DNA of 64,000 nt, from the NCBI GenBank assembly GCA_022376465.1, contig JACDTU010000018.1:558001-622000 (forward strand). The letters are read 5' to 3'. This stretch comes from Cubamyces lactineus (lineage: Eukaryota > Basidiomycota > Agaricomycetes > Polyporales > Polyporaceae). The notes below the pieces were generated by a model. That model saw only the letters and a program-made list of their open reading frames with translations. It was not told the origin of the DNA and did no database searches. Numbering within the stretch: position 1 is the first letter of the stretch; the number at the start of each line of letters is the position of its first letter. Below are positions 52,256-64,000 of this stretch, one piece after another. A program made the translations under genes and the position numbers.

Positions 52256-54665
52256 TCACATCATCGGCCCATAGTTTTGGGGGAAGAGGGCATCCACGTC
52301 CCCCTGGAGCCGCTCCAGGCGTTCTACGGTTCCCTGCGGTTGCTCCGGTGCGATTAGATTGACTTCCGGACGACCCAAGACCATCCTTGCTGTAGTCCAG
52401 ACAGACATTAGACTCTCCACCACTGTCAGGTCAATTAAGAGAACACCAGGCTGGTCCGCCAGAGGCAGATGCGACACGGACTGCAATAACTTGACGAGCG
52501 CATCAAGAAGGAGCTTCAGGCCGAACGAAAGTTGGTTACACAGGCGCTTGTTCTCAGCTTCGTCCCTAGCGCCGCAAAGCATCCCTGTGGTAGGGAGGAA
52601 GGCGGGAATCCTCGATAGTGACTCGCGCGCACCATTGCAATGTTGAAGGAAAACATCCAATGCATGCTCCTCCGGGGCCTCTATCCGGTGCCTCACGACA
52701 CGGTCCATGCATTGCGCGATGATAAGGAATGCCACCATACTGACTTCCGGTGCGGCAACAATGGATCGTGGACCTTCAGCACCTTGCGGCTGAGGCACAT
52801 GTTTGTCGACCCATTGCTCGGCGGCATGCAGTACTGAGAGAAAGGGGACATCAGTCAAACGATTCATTGTTCTTGCGAAGCTTTCTACTTACGAGTCAGG
52901 GTGATGGGATGCTGAACGGATGCACGATCGTCCACAGCCGCCGCAAGGTAGGTGAGCGCTGCATACAGGTTCTCGGTCGAAGATGCGTCCATCGAGATGT
53001 GGAAGATTGTCCTCAAGGCGAGCTCCGTCGGCGGTATGTTGAGTATTGACGTGACTCCGATGTAGAGGCTGAGAAGACGCTGCACAGATGGCTCCCATGA
53101 ATCCTCACGGTTTTTTGCTTCGATGGTGAGCATCTGCCTCAATGCGGTGAGTAGCATCCGTGATAGGCGCCTCAGGATATTGGGCTTGAGGCTGGTGGGA
53201 GCGGCTACCGTACCATCAGCAAGGTTGACGTCCAATTTGGTGATGCAGTGGGCGAGAGGGGCACCGGGTTCACTTGACAGAGCAACGTGCATGCAATCAA
53301 GGCAAGCGGGATCGAGCGTCGTGCGGTACGCAGTGACTGCTGTTTCTACGTTAAGCGCCACGGAATGTTCGCGGAGATCATGCCGTTCCTTCGTCTTCCA
53401 CCCTGGGTAGTTCGGGAGAGACTGTGAAACAACGGCACCACACCTCAACAGAGACGACCATAGCGCATCCGAATGAGAGAACGCGGTGTCCTTGAATCTG
53501 TGCGATGTGCAGAGCTGTATCCACTGTTGTAGGAGGCCCTGGATCTGGCTGTGGAAGGCCCCTATGATGCTGTAGATGAGGAGGGCCTGGGGAGAACGAT
53601 AACAGCAGTCCGGTCGATAGATGGGGAGTGCGTTGATCACCAGGAAGAAGAGTATGAGGAGACCCGTGAAGGCGGTGCAGACTGCAGCTACCGTAGGGTG
53701 GAGGTTCCAAAGAAGGATGACGAGGCCGATGAGGAAGATGAAGAGGGCGAGTTGGAGGAGTACCGGGACGAGGATCATGATTTCCCTCACTCTCCATCGC
53801 TCGAGAGAGTCCATGCGATATTGGAGCAACTGCGTCGAGGCGCGCGATTGGCCCGAGATGCCTGCGTTGCTCTCGTGTAGCCATTGCTTGACCAGGAGCG
53901 CAATCGAGGCAGAAGCAAGACTAATGACGAGGCTCGAGAACCAAAGGCAGTTAACCCATACGACGAAGCTCTGAGGGCCCGGGTTACGATTCCCTGCCAT
54001 GATCGCGGGGGCACTCGTCGCTTGCGAGTCTAGGGTCACGGTTTGCTTCGTCAAAGAGTCGCGAAGAATAGCGGATAATTCTCGGATTGCAATGGTAGCA
54101 GAATCATTAGTGTCCGGTTGCAGCAGTTTGTATGACTCCACGTTGAAAGCGGTGAGTACAGCAGAGAATAATCCTGCCTATATCCATTTGTTAGTGATGA
54201 TCTATCTTTCGACGGGGCGAAGTGACTAGCTCCTACTCACATAGACAAGCAATGTGTCGAGCTCCGATTGCCAACGATTCAAGAAGGTATCATGGAGAGT
54301 CTGGACCGCTTTATCGAGACGCTTTTGCGCCTTGAAGCGTTTCTTCTCTTTGAACGCCGCCCTGAGTTCCGCAAGGATTGTCTACGACCACTCGCTATTA
54401 CCATCTCTCTTCGATACTGGTGCTGGTGGGGAGAATCGCTTACCTCGGGGCTCTGAACTCCCCATTGCAGGTTCTCCTGTATGTCGTCTGGCTGTCTATC
54501 TTCTGGCGGGTGTTGAGCTTCCAAATCAGGCTGCTGAACATGTGAGCTATGGTCGAGACCAGCCATCTGACGGAGTTTAAGGGTGAGAGGACGGCAAGAT
54601 CTCACCTGCCCGAAGTCTGAGCCAAGTGAGTTGGTTCTTGTGTGGTGAGAGCGCAACGATGCCAT
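52256..54665 (-). CDS. DUF6535 membrane protein
   Basis: Basidiomycete-specific family of unknown function. Five exons: MASLRSHHTRTNSLGSDFGQ; MAGLDHSSHVQQPDLEAQ...; TILAELRAAFKEKKRFKAQ... RWQSELDTLLVY; then AGLFSAVLTAFNVESYKLLQP with the long exon down to about 52890; and VLHAAEQWVDKHVPQP to the stop at 52256. The diagnostic DUF6535 core is the W..ELD.LLVY|AGLFSAVLTAF block followed by NCLWFSSLVISLASASIALLVKQWL. Membrane helices: LWFSSLVISLASASIALL, ILVPVLLQLALFIFLIGLVIL, AFTGLLILFFLVINAL. The last 400 residues are helical and soluble. About 720 aa, normal for the family. These genes are numerous and often lie in variable regions. Confidence 0.85.
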
Positions 54666-55740
54666 CAGGATGAGCTAGCTAGAGTCAATCTCGGTGAGGC
54701 TACTAGGGTGCGACCTTTCCCGAGGGTGCTTACCGTAGTGACAATGCGGCCGAGGTAGATTTGGGGGGGGGAGGGGGGTCGTACCTGTGTATGGTCTACG
54801 ACTCGGGTACTTAAGAGAAATGGCGCCGCACGACGAACGCACCTGAGAAGATCTGAACGCTCTGAACGGGCAGTTCGCCTCATTGTAGGGGATGCTACCA
54901 CATCAGACGCGGGCAAGGAGGAGTCCGAGGAAGCGCGCTGTCGTCCCGAGTAGTACTCCTTCCCAAAACAATGACCGCAAACCTACTTTGGGTGAGACTG
55001 AGCGTTGAATTTGACCCGGATGGTTAGTCAAGCATTCGCGCAGAGGGAATCGCCATACTTACGCCGTACGACAGCAACGTAAAGTAAAGCATGACTCTGT
55101 GCCATGTACTCTGCAGAAAGGCCAGTCACAGAAGAACTATACGCCGGGGCATAGGAACATGCGGATGGACGCAAATCGGATGCGTATGCCTCGTGTTGAA
55201 CTCGCCGTTAGTGCTTGAGATATAGTTCTGTACCCACGGTCCACCTGTCGTGTCAATCATCGGCCACTAGCGTAAAGGATAGGTCAAACGACATGCCTAC
55301 GTGGGTTTGCTCATTACTCGCACTCAACGAGCTTTGGAAGCTGGAAAGTCGGAACTAGCATCCGAGGGGCTCAAATCACCGTAGCTTTGCTCTCTCAATA
55401 GTGCTACAGAGTATCAGGCATTCCTACCCTACTATCAACACAACATCACACAACACTCAATGTGCATGTGCGGAGCAAGTCGCCCCAGAACAGCTCTGCT
55501 CGCCTTAGGTAGATCAGACAATCATTCCATCCAACAGAGCGAATAGTGATCAGGCTCACCATCTGGGTGCATGTCATGCCATAGAACCACGTCATGACCT
55601 TGACACCAATTTCAAGCCGCACCTATGATGTGTGGACACCACGCCGAATCCAAGCGACGAACGTGTGGACTGTGTCGCCCACGAGCCCGCATCTTGAGCT
55701 TGCCCCAGAGAGTATGAGTTCCACAATCCCTCGATATGGT
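54666..55740. other. Intergenic, DUF6535 / P450-2
   Basis: No gene seen. A G tract lies at about 54763-54779. Right end is the 3' flank of P450-2. Confidence 0.4.
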
Positions 55741-58017
55741 CTAAATTCGTGCGCTAAGTACAACAGGCACCTCCGGCCTCGTCGTAATGAAGTAGTCATT
55801 GAAGCCCCGATCGTACTCGCGCACGTCCCAGCCCTCCCGAGCCCGCATGTCGAACTTCTGCAAGAGAGCGCAGACGACGGTGCGCATTTCCTGCATCGCG
55901 AGCTGCTTGCCCACACAGTTCGCAGGCCCGTGCGAGAACGGGATGAACGCTGCGTCGTTGTGCACGAACGGCGTCTCTGATTCCGCGTAGATCTTGACAC
56001 CCGCGATGGGGGCCTTAGATAGGGCGTCGGCGAGAGAGAGGCGGTCTGCGGCGACAAGCCAGCGCTCGGGCCAGAATTCTTCTGTGAAGGGCGAGAAGTT
56101 GCGGGGGTCACGGTGGAGCGTGTATGGGGGCAAGAACATGGAGGTTCCCGCTGGCACGTAGCTGTGACCAGCCAATCAGGATGCACAGATAGAGGGGAGT
56201 TTAAAGTATAGGTAGAGACGTACTACGAGCCAAGCGTGGCGTCCGGGCCACGATGAGGCACCATGCGATGCATGCCGCTGGGAACTGGTGGGTAAAGGCG
56301 CAGCGTTTCGTGTCTGCGCGACAGCCCCTTATTGTCAATGGGTTCTCAGCAAGGTGTTAGGGTGTACGTACATGACAGCGGTCAGGTAGTGCATGTCGCG
56401 ATAGTGTTTGGCGTCGCACGGATCCTCGCCGGGCGGATAGAACTGATCAATCTCTTGTTGAAGGCGTCGGAGCACCGGCGGATAGGCGACAAGAAGGAAG
56501 GCGAGGCTAGTCAACGCGCTCGAAGTGGTATCAGAGCCCGCCACAATGGCCAGAACACCTTCGTCGAGGAGGCGTTTGAGTGGAGGAGAGGGCTTGTCTG
56601 GCTGATCTTCGTTGTTCTAGAGGCCGGCAATTGGTACGTTCAGCCAATACTGATAATTAGCTCGGCCAATCGCTTGCTCACCAAATAATGAAAGATGTCC
56701 TTGCATTCGGAACCGCGCTTCATGCGCTGCAGGGTGTGCGTTCTGCAGTACGACAGCAGCCGCTCGACCACGCCGGCGGCAAACGGGAGATGACCGCAGT
56801 ACGGTCCCAGGTATGGAACGTGACTAAGGAATGTCGCTGCCCTATCCACCAAACGAATCAGCGATTGCTCTTCAGGATGCTCAGGCAAGCCTGAAGGCTG
56901 AGTGAATGCGACCTACGGCCAACCCGCTTCCATGGTGTGCCAGATATTGTTTTGGTCGCCATCGCGCAGGAGCTCCGAACCGCCGCCAAATCTTCCAAGC
57001 GTCTGACGTGTCAGTTCCTGCCATAAACTTGGGTATGGCCTGTACTTACGCCATATCGCACATGAAGTCGTACCTAGCGCAGCCGGTCAACATATCACCA
57101 AGGGCAGCATACGGACACTAGAGAACTCACGTAAAGTAGTTGAAGAATCGGCCAATAACGACCTCTCCGCTCTGCTTTTCAAGCGTTTGGACGAGCTGGG
57201 TTGCCCGGCTGGCGATCAACGGTTCGTACTCCTTGACCGCAGCCGCGCTGAAAGCGCGATTCCATGGCTTCCGACGCTCTGCGTGCACATGAGGATCCAT
57301 GATACCGACGAGCGGGAGGTCCGTCGCTGTGAGCAACCGTCCCACCATTACTGAGAAGAAATCGCGAGAAGTTCGTCAGCAAATCGCAGAACACGATAGT
57401 AGATAGCACGAGCTTACTTGGGCCTTTCGGAAGTCCCCCAGGGCCATACATCGCGTTCGAGACAGACGCGTCCCTGAACGACAGCTCGTTCGGGCCTACA
57501 AACATCCCCCTCAATCATCAAACGTTCTTCAGTGTGCAGTATCTCGCGAACCGCTTACCGATACGGACCACATCCCCATACTGCTTGTGAAGCTCCTGGA
57601 TATAGATATGCTGGCGCCCAGACAGGGAAAGGATCGCCATCCAGAACTTCGTCAGCCTGCACCCCAGCGGGCCGGGATACCGTGCGAGTGGGTGGAACGG
57701 CGACAGGCGATACGCGGCGATTGAGAGGAACATGGTGCCGAAGATGGTCGCGACCGAGACGAGGGCGGCTTGAAAGGTTGGCATGGTGTGCTTCAGCAAG
57801 CTGTAGCCTAGCAAGGGAGGAAGTAGTAGGAGCAGGATATGCGTCGGGATCGAGTACGTCTCGAATCGTTTGAAGAGCTGGTGCGTGAGCTAGAGTCATG
57901 TTTCCAGTGCATGGTGAGTTAGAGTTGTTCGGAAGGAATAGGTGGATGACGATTACGCACCAAGCCCAAAACGCACACCGCCAACACGGCACGCTCTGTG
58001 GAGAATCGAGGATCCAT
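55741..58017 (-). CDS. Cytochrome P450 monooxygenase (P450-2), paralogue of P450-1
   Basis: Same family and exon plan as P450-1. Exon 1 reads MDPRFSTERAVLAVCVLGL (ATG at 58015-58017), then after an intron LTHQLFKRFETYS, FHPLARYPGP, GRQHIYIQELHKQYGDVVRIG, VGRLLTATDLPLVGIMD, RFGGGSELL, LSHVPYLGPYCGHLPFA, I-helix IVAGSDTTSSALTS (about 56510-56545), ETLRLYPPVP (ExxR, about 56290-56320), FWPERWLVAA, and Cys loop PFSHGPANCVGKQLA (about 55905-55945). Stop at 55741. I see no break. Like P450-1 it lacks the Arg of FxxGxRxCxG, so this is a trait of the lineage rather than damage. Lies 1.4 kb from GST-B on the same strand. Confidence 0.88.
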
Positions 58018-59391
58018 AACGAGCTGTCCTTGACGAGATCACGGTAACGCCCCGAGTCGAGACTGGGCAACCCGTCCTAGGTCAGCCCTTTACCTAGCGT
58101 CCCTTTATACGTATTTCGGGGAACCCCTCACATCACGATCCCAGCATGCCTGGACTAAGCATCAGGGCACGATACACCTCGGCTTCGGTGTATGAAAGGC
58201 CCTGAGGTGACAGCGCTTGCCAAGTTTATCCACAACATCGTACACGCCCCACTCCTGACGCTTTCCGCCGGCGCGCTGCGGACGCGAAACTTCCCTGATA
58301 TAGACCCCGAAAATGATCAACGCTGCGGGGTCGTACGTATGAAAGGGTCTCGTACATCAATTTGCTCTTTACTTTGGACGCTAGCTTACCGTTTTTCACA
58401 CACGCTCAGTAGCCTGGTGGCCGTGCGATACCGGCCCCGCGGCCGTTTGCATACCGACATGGGCTCCGGTACGTGAGTGTATGGGAATCCCTAGTGTGCC
58501 ACCGTCAGCGAGCTCCTCGGCACAAGGCAGTTCAGTAAAGCTGTCACATACCATTGCGGGCGACCCGGTTCCCATCCCCGAAGCTCTTCCAGCGTACACT
58601 TCCGACAGGCCCGCCGCAGGCTCGGAAGACGGAAGGCGCACGGTACCGCAAGGTGACCTGTAGCTCCGAAGTGTGATGTTTCGCTTGGACTCACTGGAGC
58701 AGCATCGCCGAGGACTGTCGTATCACTAGGAACCCTTAGAACCACAGGCGCCGTGCTGACACCGAGGTCAAGAGGGCGATATGAAGACTTGATGCCCGAA
58801 TGCCCGAGGGTCCATATGCACCGAGTGCTCCGTGTAAGGATTAGGACGACAAAAGTCGCGCACTACTGCCACCATTGTTAGTACTTCTGCCCATCTGACT
58901 GCGCAGTAGTCGATACACGTGCAAGCCATGCAAACGCTCATAGGGCATGTCGGCGAGTGAGGGAGTCGCAGCTTCAGTCTTCGAATCCTAACACGACTGG
59001 TCTATGGCGATGGTCAACGACGCTGAACTTCCAAGCACCGCTGACAAAGTCATAGGCGAATGGGGCGGGACTTGGATGTCCGATAGTCGTCCAGTGACCG
59101 GCAATGCTTCACGTCATGGCGCTACGTCCGCATAGAAGACCTGCAATCCAAGGTGGTCTGCGGGCGGTCCGACATGGTTAGGCCTTCAATCAGTGTATCG
59201 AACCTCCAGGGACGACTGTTCCGTTGGGAGTCGTGATGATGGCGACTCGGCCCCGACATTCAAATAACACCACTTCCATATCGATATAATCGTACACTCC
59301 TTGCTTCCGACTGAGATTACTTGGCATTCTGTGCATGCTTCCCAGTATTCTCAACTTCTTTCCGCTCACCCGGAGCGCCGGAATATTAGAA
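58018..59391. other. Intergenic, P450-2 / GST-B
   Basis: P450-2 promoter and 3' flank of GST-B. No gene supported. Confidence 0.4.
58104..58109 (-). promoter_or_regulatory. TATA box of P450-2
   Basis: TATAAA on the minus strand, 87 bp upstream of the start codon. Confidence 0.55.
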
Positions 59392-60772
59392 TCAGAGGGG
59401 CAGGATGTTCGGAATAGGTCCAACGGGCACAATTCGATGCGGGTTGATCTAGATACAGTGAATGGCACCATGCAAATTGAGCTACTGGCAGGTACGTCTG
59501 AAGAAAATGGTGAACGTACGTGTGGATGGGACCAGTAGTAGTGCGTTTTAATGTGGTCGAAGTTACACGTCGACGAAAACGCGTTGTTGTTCCAGTAGAG
59601 CTTCCGGAGCCACCTGTCACAGAGTGTATTCATCAACCATTGGCGTGTATGCGCGGCCTGGACCAGACGTACAGGTGAATGGCGGGGTACCCATCACGGA
59701 TGGTACGGATGTTGCACTTGAAATGGCCGACGTAGACAGGGTCGAAGCGAATAATAGTCACGAACAGGCGAATGTCCGCTTCAGTGAGTTGATCCCCGAC
59801 GAGGTAGTCCTTGCCCTCGAGGATCTTCTCCAGTCGATCGAGTGACTCGAAGAGCGGCTTCACCGCCGCTTCGTACGCCGTCCGCGTCGTCGCAAATCCT
59901 GACTTGTATACCCCGTCTACGAATCGGTGCGATTAGCATGGTTGCGTGTACCGGGAGTCAGCATATCACGTACTATTGACGGTGTCGTAGACCCAGTCGT
60001 TGATTTCATCGATCTCCTTGCGGAGCGACTCGGGGTACAAGTCAATCGCAGCCCTGTCGGCGGGGAGCTGGTCGTTGAACGCAGCGTTGAACATGCGGAT
60101 GATCTCCGAGCTCTCGTTGTTCACAATCGTGGACGTCTTCTTATCCCATAGGACGGGAACGGTGAAGCTGACCGAGGCATCAGCGGAACTCAGGGGAGCG
60201 TGAACGGACGCGGCTTACCGGCCTTCATAGTCAGGATTGACGCGCAAATACAGGTCCTTGATGTGTTGCGCGTTGAAGAGCGGATCGTTGTCCGCGCCTG
60301 GGAACGCGTCGGCGCTAGCGAAAGGCCAGCCATGTGCTCCCATGTGAGGGGAGACAACGCTGACATCTGCTTACACGGTCAGATTGCTTTCTTTGAGAAC
60401 AAGCAGCGTAAGAGCTACCTATAAAGTCTTCCAAACCCTTGATCTTGCGTACAATCAAAGTCCGAGTGGCCCACGCTGCCAAACAATGGGCGTCAACACG
60501 AATCACGACGGATGGTTAGGATACCGGCTACATACGGCAAGCGTAGGATACATAGAGGTGATAGCGACCTGCAAACCTTCGCGTTAGCTGCGCCTGTACT
60601 CGGACGGGACCTTCAAAGACATAGATTTAGCCCTACCTTTTTCCGGTTCGAACTTGCCGCCCTTCTGGATGAAGTCGCGAAAGGAGGAAGGCTTGCGCTT
60701 AAACGACCCGTCCGCCTCGAATGTGCTCTTGCTGATGTCCGACCACTTTGAAACGTCGCGATTGGTGCTCAT
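59392..60772 (-). CDS. Omega/GTO (ECM4-type) glutathione transferase, GST-B
   Basis: Paralogue of GST-A with the same role: cysteine-type glutathione transferase or glutathionyl-hydroquinone reductase. Starts MSTNRDVSKWSDISKSTF (ATG at 60770-60772). Blocks: FKRKPSSFRDFIQKGGKFEPEKG, RYHLYVSYAC | PWATRTLIVRKIKG, where the intron splits the Pro codon of the active-site CPWATR, ADAFPGADNDPLFNA, FTVPVLWDKKTSTIVNNESSEII, GKDYLVGDQLTEADIRLFVTII, FDPVYVGHFKCN, WLRKLYWNNNAF, and the final exon NPHRIVPVGPIPNILPL before the stop at 59392-59394. About seven introns. No break was found. Its own TATA box lies 80 bp upstream. Confidence 0.88.
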
Positions 60773-60851
60773 GTTGCAATTCTGGGAGGCGGTCTGCGTC
60801 TGAGGGGTTCGGAGGGATGATACGAGATAGGAGATGCAGTCGACACTGGGC

Positions 60852-60857
60852 TTTATA
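60852..60857 (-). promoter_or_regulatory. TATA box of GST-B
   Basis: TATAAA on the minus strand, 80 bp upstream of the start codon at 60772. Confidence 0.55.
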
Positions 60858-61316
60858 GATGAGACCGCTCGGAGGTACCTCGCAGACCGACCTGGCTGTA
60901 TACGCAAGAGGGGCAAGCGAGAGCTGCGAAGCTGATTCATGCGCACGAGTAGCGTGGAGGACAGAGTGCTCGATATGGTTCGTACGGACAGTCACGGTGT
61001 ACAAGCACGTCATGCTTTAGTCTCCCCATCCCAGCGTCACCGACCCAACACCGCCCCTGATATCCGCCCGCGTGGTTGACCAATCGATTATGCAAAACGG
61101 CCTTCATGAGGAGAGCTTCAAGAGGAATACGTGGTCTGCAGGCTAGTGGGAGAGGTAGTTGTGCGAGGCTGTCAAGCTCAATGCAACAAGCAACGTTTAC
61201 ATTCGTGCAGGGCCAGATACTTCGACTGAGCGCCACGTGGTTATCTTATTCCGATTCTTCTCATAGAATCGGTTATCCTACCGCACCTTGAGCCTGCCTC
61301 CGCACGTGACCCTTTG

Positions 61317-61514
61317 TGCACCCGTGCGGACCCATGTTGGCTTCCGGTTTCTTCCCCGCGCGTATTCGTGGCTTTCGCCGGCCCGCATTTCCCGTAATTT
61401 CTTCAATCTCTGGTATGCACCCGTGCGGACCCGAATTGCATCCCGGATTCTTCCCTGCCCTCATTGAACGGCTTTCGTCGACCCATGTTGCCTGTGATTT
61501 CTTGAACCTCGCCT
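61317..61514. repeat. Two tandem 99-bp repeats, diverged
   Basis: Units 61317-61415 and 61416-61514 both begin tgcacccgtgcggaccc and keep shared blocks (ttcttccc, ggctttcg, atttctt) at the same offsets. The unit is a multiple of three, so an open frame on the plus strand shows two 33-residue repeats (HPCGP...GFFPA), and one on the minus strand does too. Confidence 0.75.
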
Positions 61515-63124
61515 GGCGCGAGGACCCGCTTCTCACCCTGAAATTCCGAGCATATCTTGTGAGTCAAAGCGAACAAACTCTCCATACTGAAAGATCACAC
61601 GGCCGTCCGCAAGTCGCCAAAGTTGAGTCGGTGGACACGGACATGGTGGAGAAGATGGAGGGTAAGGCGTGCACAGAGGAAAGGCGCGTTGGGCACCGTG
61701 CACGGCAACGATATAAGATCTGCTGCTCGGATTTCTACCTGCGCTAGACACTCTTCCGTAAACAGTACTGAGTTCATAGTTGTAAAACATTGTGCTACCT
61801 CTCATTTACCTATGCGTGCAATCACCTCGGCGCCCACATACTTCTGTGTCTGCCTGAAAGCGATCGATTTTTGATTATAACCCTGAATGCTCGTAGCGCT
61901 GGTCCCCCCTTATCTCCATAGAGCGCCTCGGTACGTCTGCCTAGGGTACTGAACGCTGCGCACCCTCGCCCAAGGAATAAGAGGTTGTGGCTGGCCATAT
62001 TATAACAAGTGCTTGCTCTACGTCTCTAGGTCGCGCAAGCAAATCACAATGAGACCTCTCCTGGAAGAATCGGACCCGGGGCGGCGCCGCCCGCCCGTTC
62101 TAAAGCAAGTCTAATCTATGAGATATCCCAGTGGCTTCCGCCGTCCATCATTAATTCAAGTCAATCCATCGCGCATGGCATGTGTACTCATAAGACGATC
62201 CACTCGATTGAGTGTCCCCCAACAGAACGGAGAGGAAACGCATGTGTGTAGACAGACAACCACTCGAGCGGTGCCATGAAGCTCGCGGAGACTACTACAG
62301 TTTCGGCGGCGCGGCGCTTTTTCCGATCTCCTCTGAGCAGCGAATGAAGGTGCATAGCTATGAGTTATTCCTAGGGTTATGACCGGGTGAATTTGCTCAA
62401 AGATGGGCCCTCGTACGTCGTTCGTAAAGCAATATCGGCAAGTAGATTGATTGCAGAACTAGACCAGACAAACACAGCTATACATCAACAAAATATCCAT
62501 CAGACATACGCCCGGCTCGCTGGGTCGCACTTCTGCCCACCCCGAAGGGAGACACAAGCAACGATCCATACGTCCTCGAGACTGCCAAAAGGCAGCCATA
62601 ATTCTCGGCTATACGAGCGGACGCTGGTGTCATCGACTGGATATGAAGGACGTGGCATGTGTAAACATGCGAGACTCGAGTTAGTACCTATAAAATAGAT
62701 CCTAGCTGAGTATGTTCTGAGGAAACAGCGATGCAGAGTCGCGAAGATTTATACAGCGTTGAGTTTAGGGCAGGTTCGCGTCCTATTTAGGCAATGAGAT
62801 ACCGCGAGATTGACTCGGATACTCCCTTGTCTCCCCTAGGCAGACGGTGAATGTGTATTCGCCAGCGATGCGCAGCTTGCTCGAGGCGAATGGTGCAGCA
62901 TGTTCAGGATGCAGTCCCAGCAAAGAAAGTGAACAACCGGTCGGAATACATGTCTCAAGGGCGGAGGGCCTCCTTACTAGACGCTAGAAGGTCAGAAACA
63001 CGGCGACAGTGAGCATAAAGACAATGATCTCATTTCCAAGCCTGTGAAAGGGCATTGATCTGAGCCCTCCTCAGCTTGTCAACATCATACGCATTGAGTA
63101 GCACCATTAACTGATGCATATCCT

Positions 63125-64000
63125 TCAATCCTCCCCACTCATCGCGTCTCGCACGAGAGCTTCGGCGGCACTCGATCTCGGGCGAATCGAGTACTCAAAC
63201 GGTTTGACCGTCCTACGCGAAGATGATTCGGTCAGCCAAGGCCAGGTGGCACGAAAGGGAGTGTTACGCACGATATCAAACCAGAAGTAACATAGTGCTC
63301 TACAGGTATCGGTTGTCCATATTCGTCGATCGCAGGGAGGATGTCGAAGACGTGGAGCACAGAGGCGATGCTGATGAACAGCGCGTCCTCAGCGAAGTGT
63401 CTCCCTGGGCAGACCCTGGACGCCCGCAGCTGGATATAAGAACGACATCTACGAGCCAACAGGGAACACGTACCTCCGACCTGAGCCAAAGGCCAAAATC
63501 GCTGGATCAAATGCGTCCGGGTCGAGCTTCCCGTCCTTGAGGAAACGTTCGGGACGGAACGCGTCTGGTTCAGTAAAGTGTTCCGGGTCGTGCAGAATGC
63601 CCCTAATTTACAGACGCAGGAAAGTCCACAATAGGTGAGGCCTGTAAGCTTTCTGTGATCGGAGGAAGCGACTTACCACATGTTGACCATGATAGTGGCG
63701 TCTTCAGGAATGATCCACCCTCTGTACTCGTTGTCCTCCATACATCGGTGTGCCATCCCGAGGGGGACGATGTTGTGCCAGCGCAGGACTTCCTTGATAA
63801 TCGCGCTGATATATGGCAGCGCCGGACGGTCGGTGTGTTCGGGCAGCCTGTCCGGGCCGACGACAGCATCGAGCTCCTCCTGAGCGCGTTTCTGGACCTC
63901 CGGGTACATGACCATCGCGCAGAAGAATGCGAAGAGCGAGCCAGACGACTACATATGTTCTGGCATGATTAGCAAGCTATGAGAGAGCAGAGGAATGTGA
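63125..64000 (-). CDS. Cytochrome P450 monooxygenase (P450-4), 3' part
   Basis: C-terminal third of a P450 that continues beyond the right edge; paralogue of P450-3. From the edge: CAMVMYPEVQKRAQEELDAVVG, LPYISAIIKEVLRWHNIVPLGMAHRCMED (ExxR as EVLR), YRGWIIPEDATIMVNMW, then an exon with PERFLKDGKLDPDAF and FGSGRR, an intron, VCPGRHFAEDALFISIASVLHVF carrying the haem Cys, and a last exon RTVKPFEYSIRPRSS... DAMSGED before the stop at 63125-63127. Full FxxGxRxCPG consensus is present. Introns are GT-AG and short. The N-terminal anchor and I-helix are not in the window. Confidence 0.85.

Larger units (their letters stand above)
60773..63124. other. Intergenic, GST-B / P450-4
   Basis: No supported gene in 2.3 kb. 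Contains the 99-bp direct repeat pair at 61317-61514; other frames are short and unlike known proteins. Confidence 0.4.

Noticed and set aside
45612..64000. A complete terpenoid biosynthetic cluster
   Set aside because: No terpene cyclase, PKS, NRPS or prenyltransferase is visible, so only tailoring-type enzymes can be claimed.

Overview
The window is nuclear DNA of a filamentous basidiomycete, most likely an agaricomycete of the Polyporales type (inference). The evidence is genes cut by many 50-65 bp GT-AG introns, TATA boxes about 50-90 bp upstream of start codons, and basidiomycete-style families: DUF6535, F-box/LRR proteins, expanded P450s, wax-synthase-like acyltransferases and omega/ECM4-type glutathione transferases. 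No bacterial operon features, rRNA, confident tRNA or CRISPR were seen.

Layout. 1-9 kb: the 3' part of protoporphyrinogen oxidase, a complete P450 (P450-1), an unrecognised conserved-looking protein, and the DNA primase small subunit with twin MluI cell-cycle boxes upstream. 9-16 kb: a single-exon F-box protein, a 5'-truncated LINE insertion with poly(A) and target-site duplication, and an omega/GTO-type glutathione transferase (GST-A). 16-23.6 kb: a very intron-rich full-length ABCC transporter followed by a small putative membrane protein. 23.6-28.3 kb: nothing convincing.

28.3-34.6 kb: two divergent dehydrogenase genes, a KduD-like SDR on the minus strand whose introns are exceptionally long (up to about 1.6 kb), and a zinc polyol dehydrogenase on the plus strand. 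34.6-44 kb: a gene-poor block with simple repeats. 44-45 kb: a decayed F-box/LRR gene.

45.6-64 kb: a dense accessory region with P450-3, two tandem wax-synthase-like acyltransferases, a DUF6535 membrane protein, P450-2 (paralogue of P450-1), GST-B (paralogue of GST-A) and the 3' part of P450-4 (paralogue of P450-3). Four P450s, two acyltransferases, two GSTs and an ABCC exporter within 64 kb suggest a lineage-expanded detoxification or specialised-metabolism neighbourhood. No terpene cyclase, polyketide synthase or NRPS backbone gene is visible, so a biosynthetic cluster is only a hypothesis. Exon boundaries given below were read by eye from splice sites and reading-frame phase.
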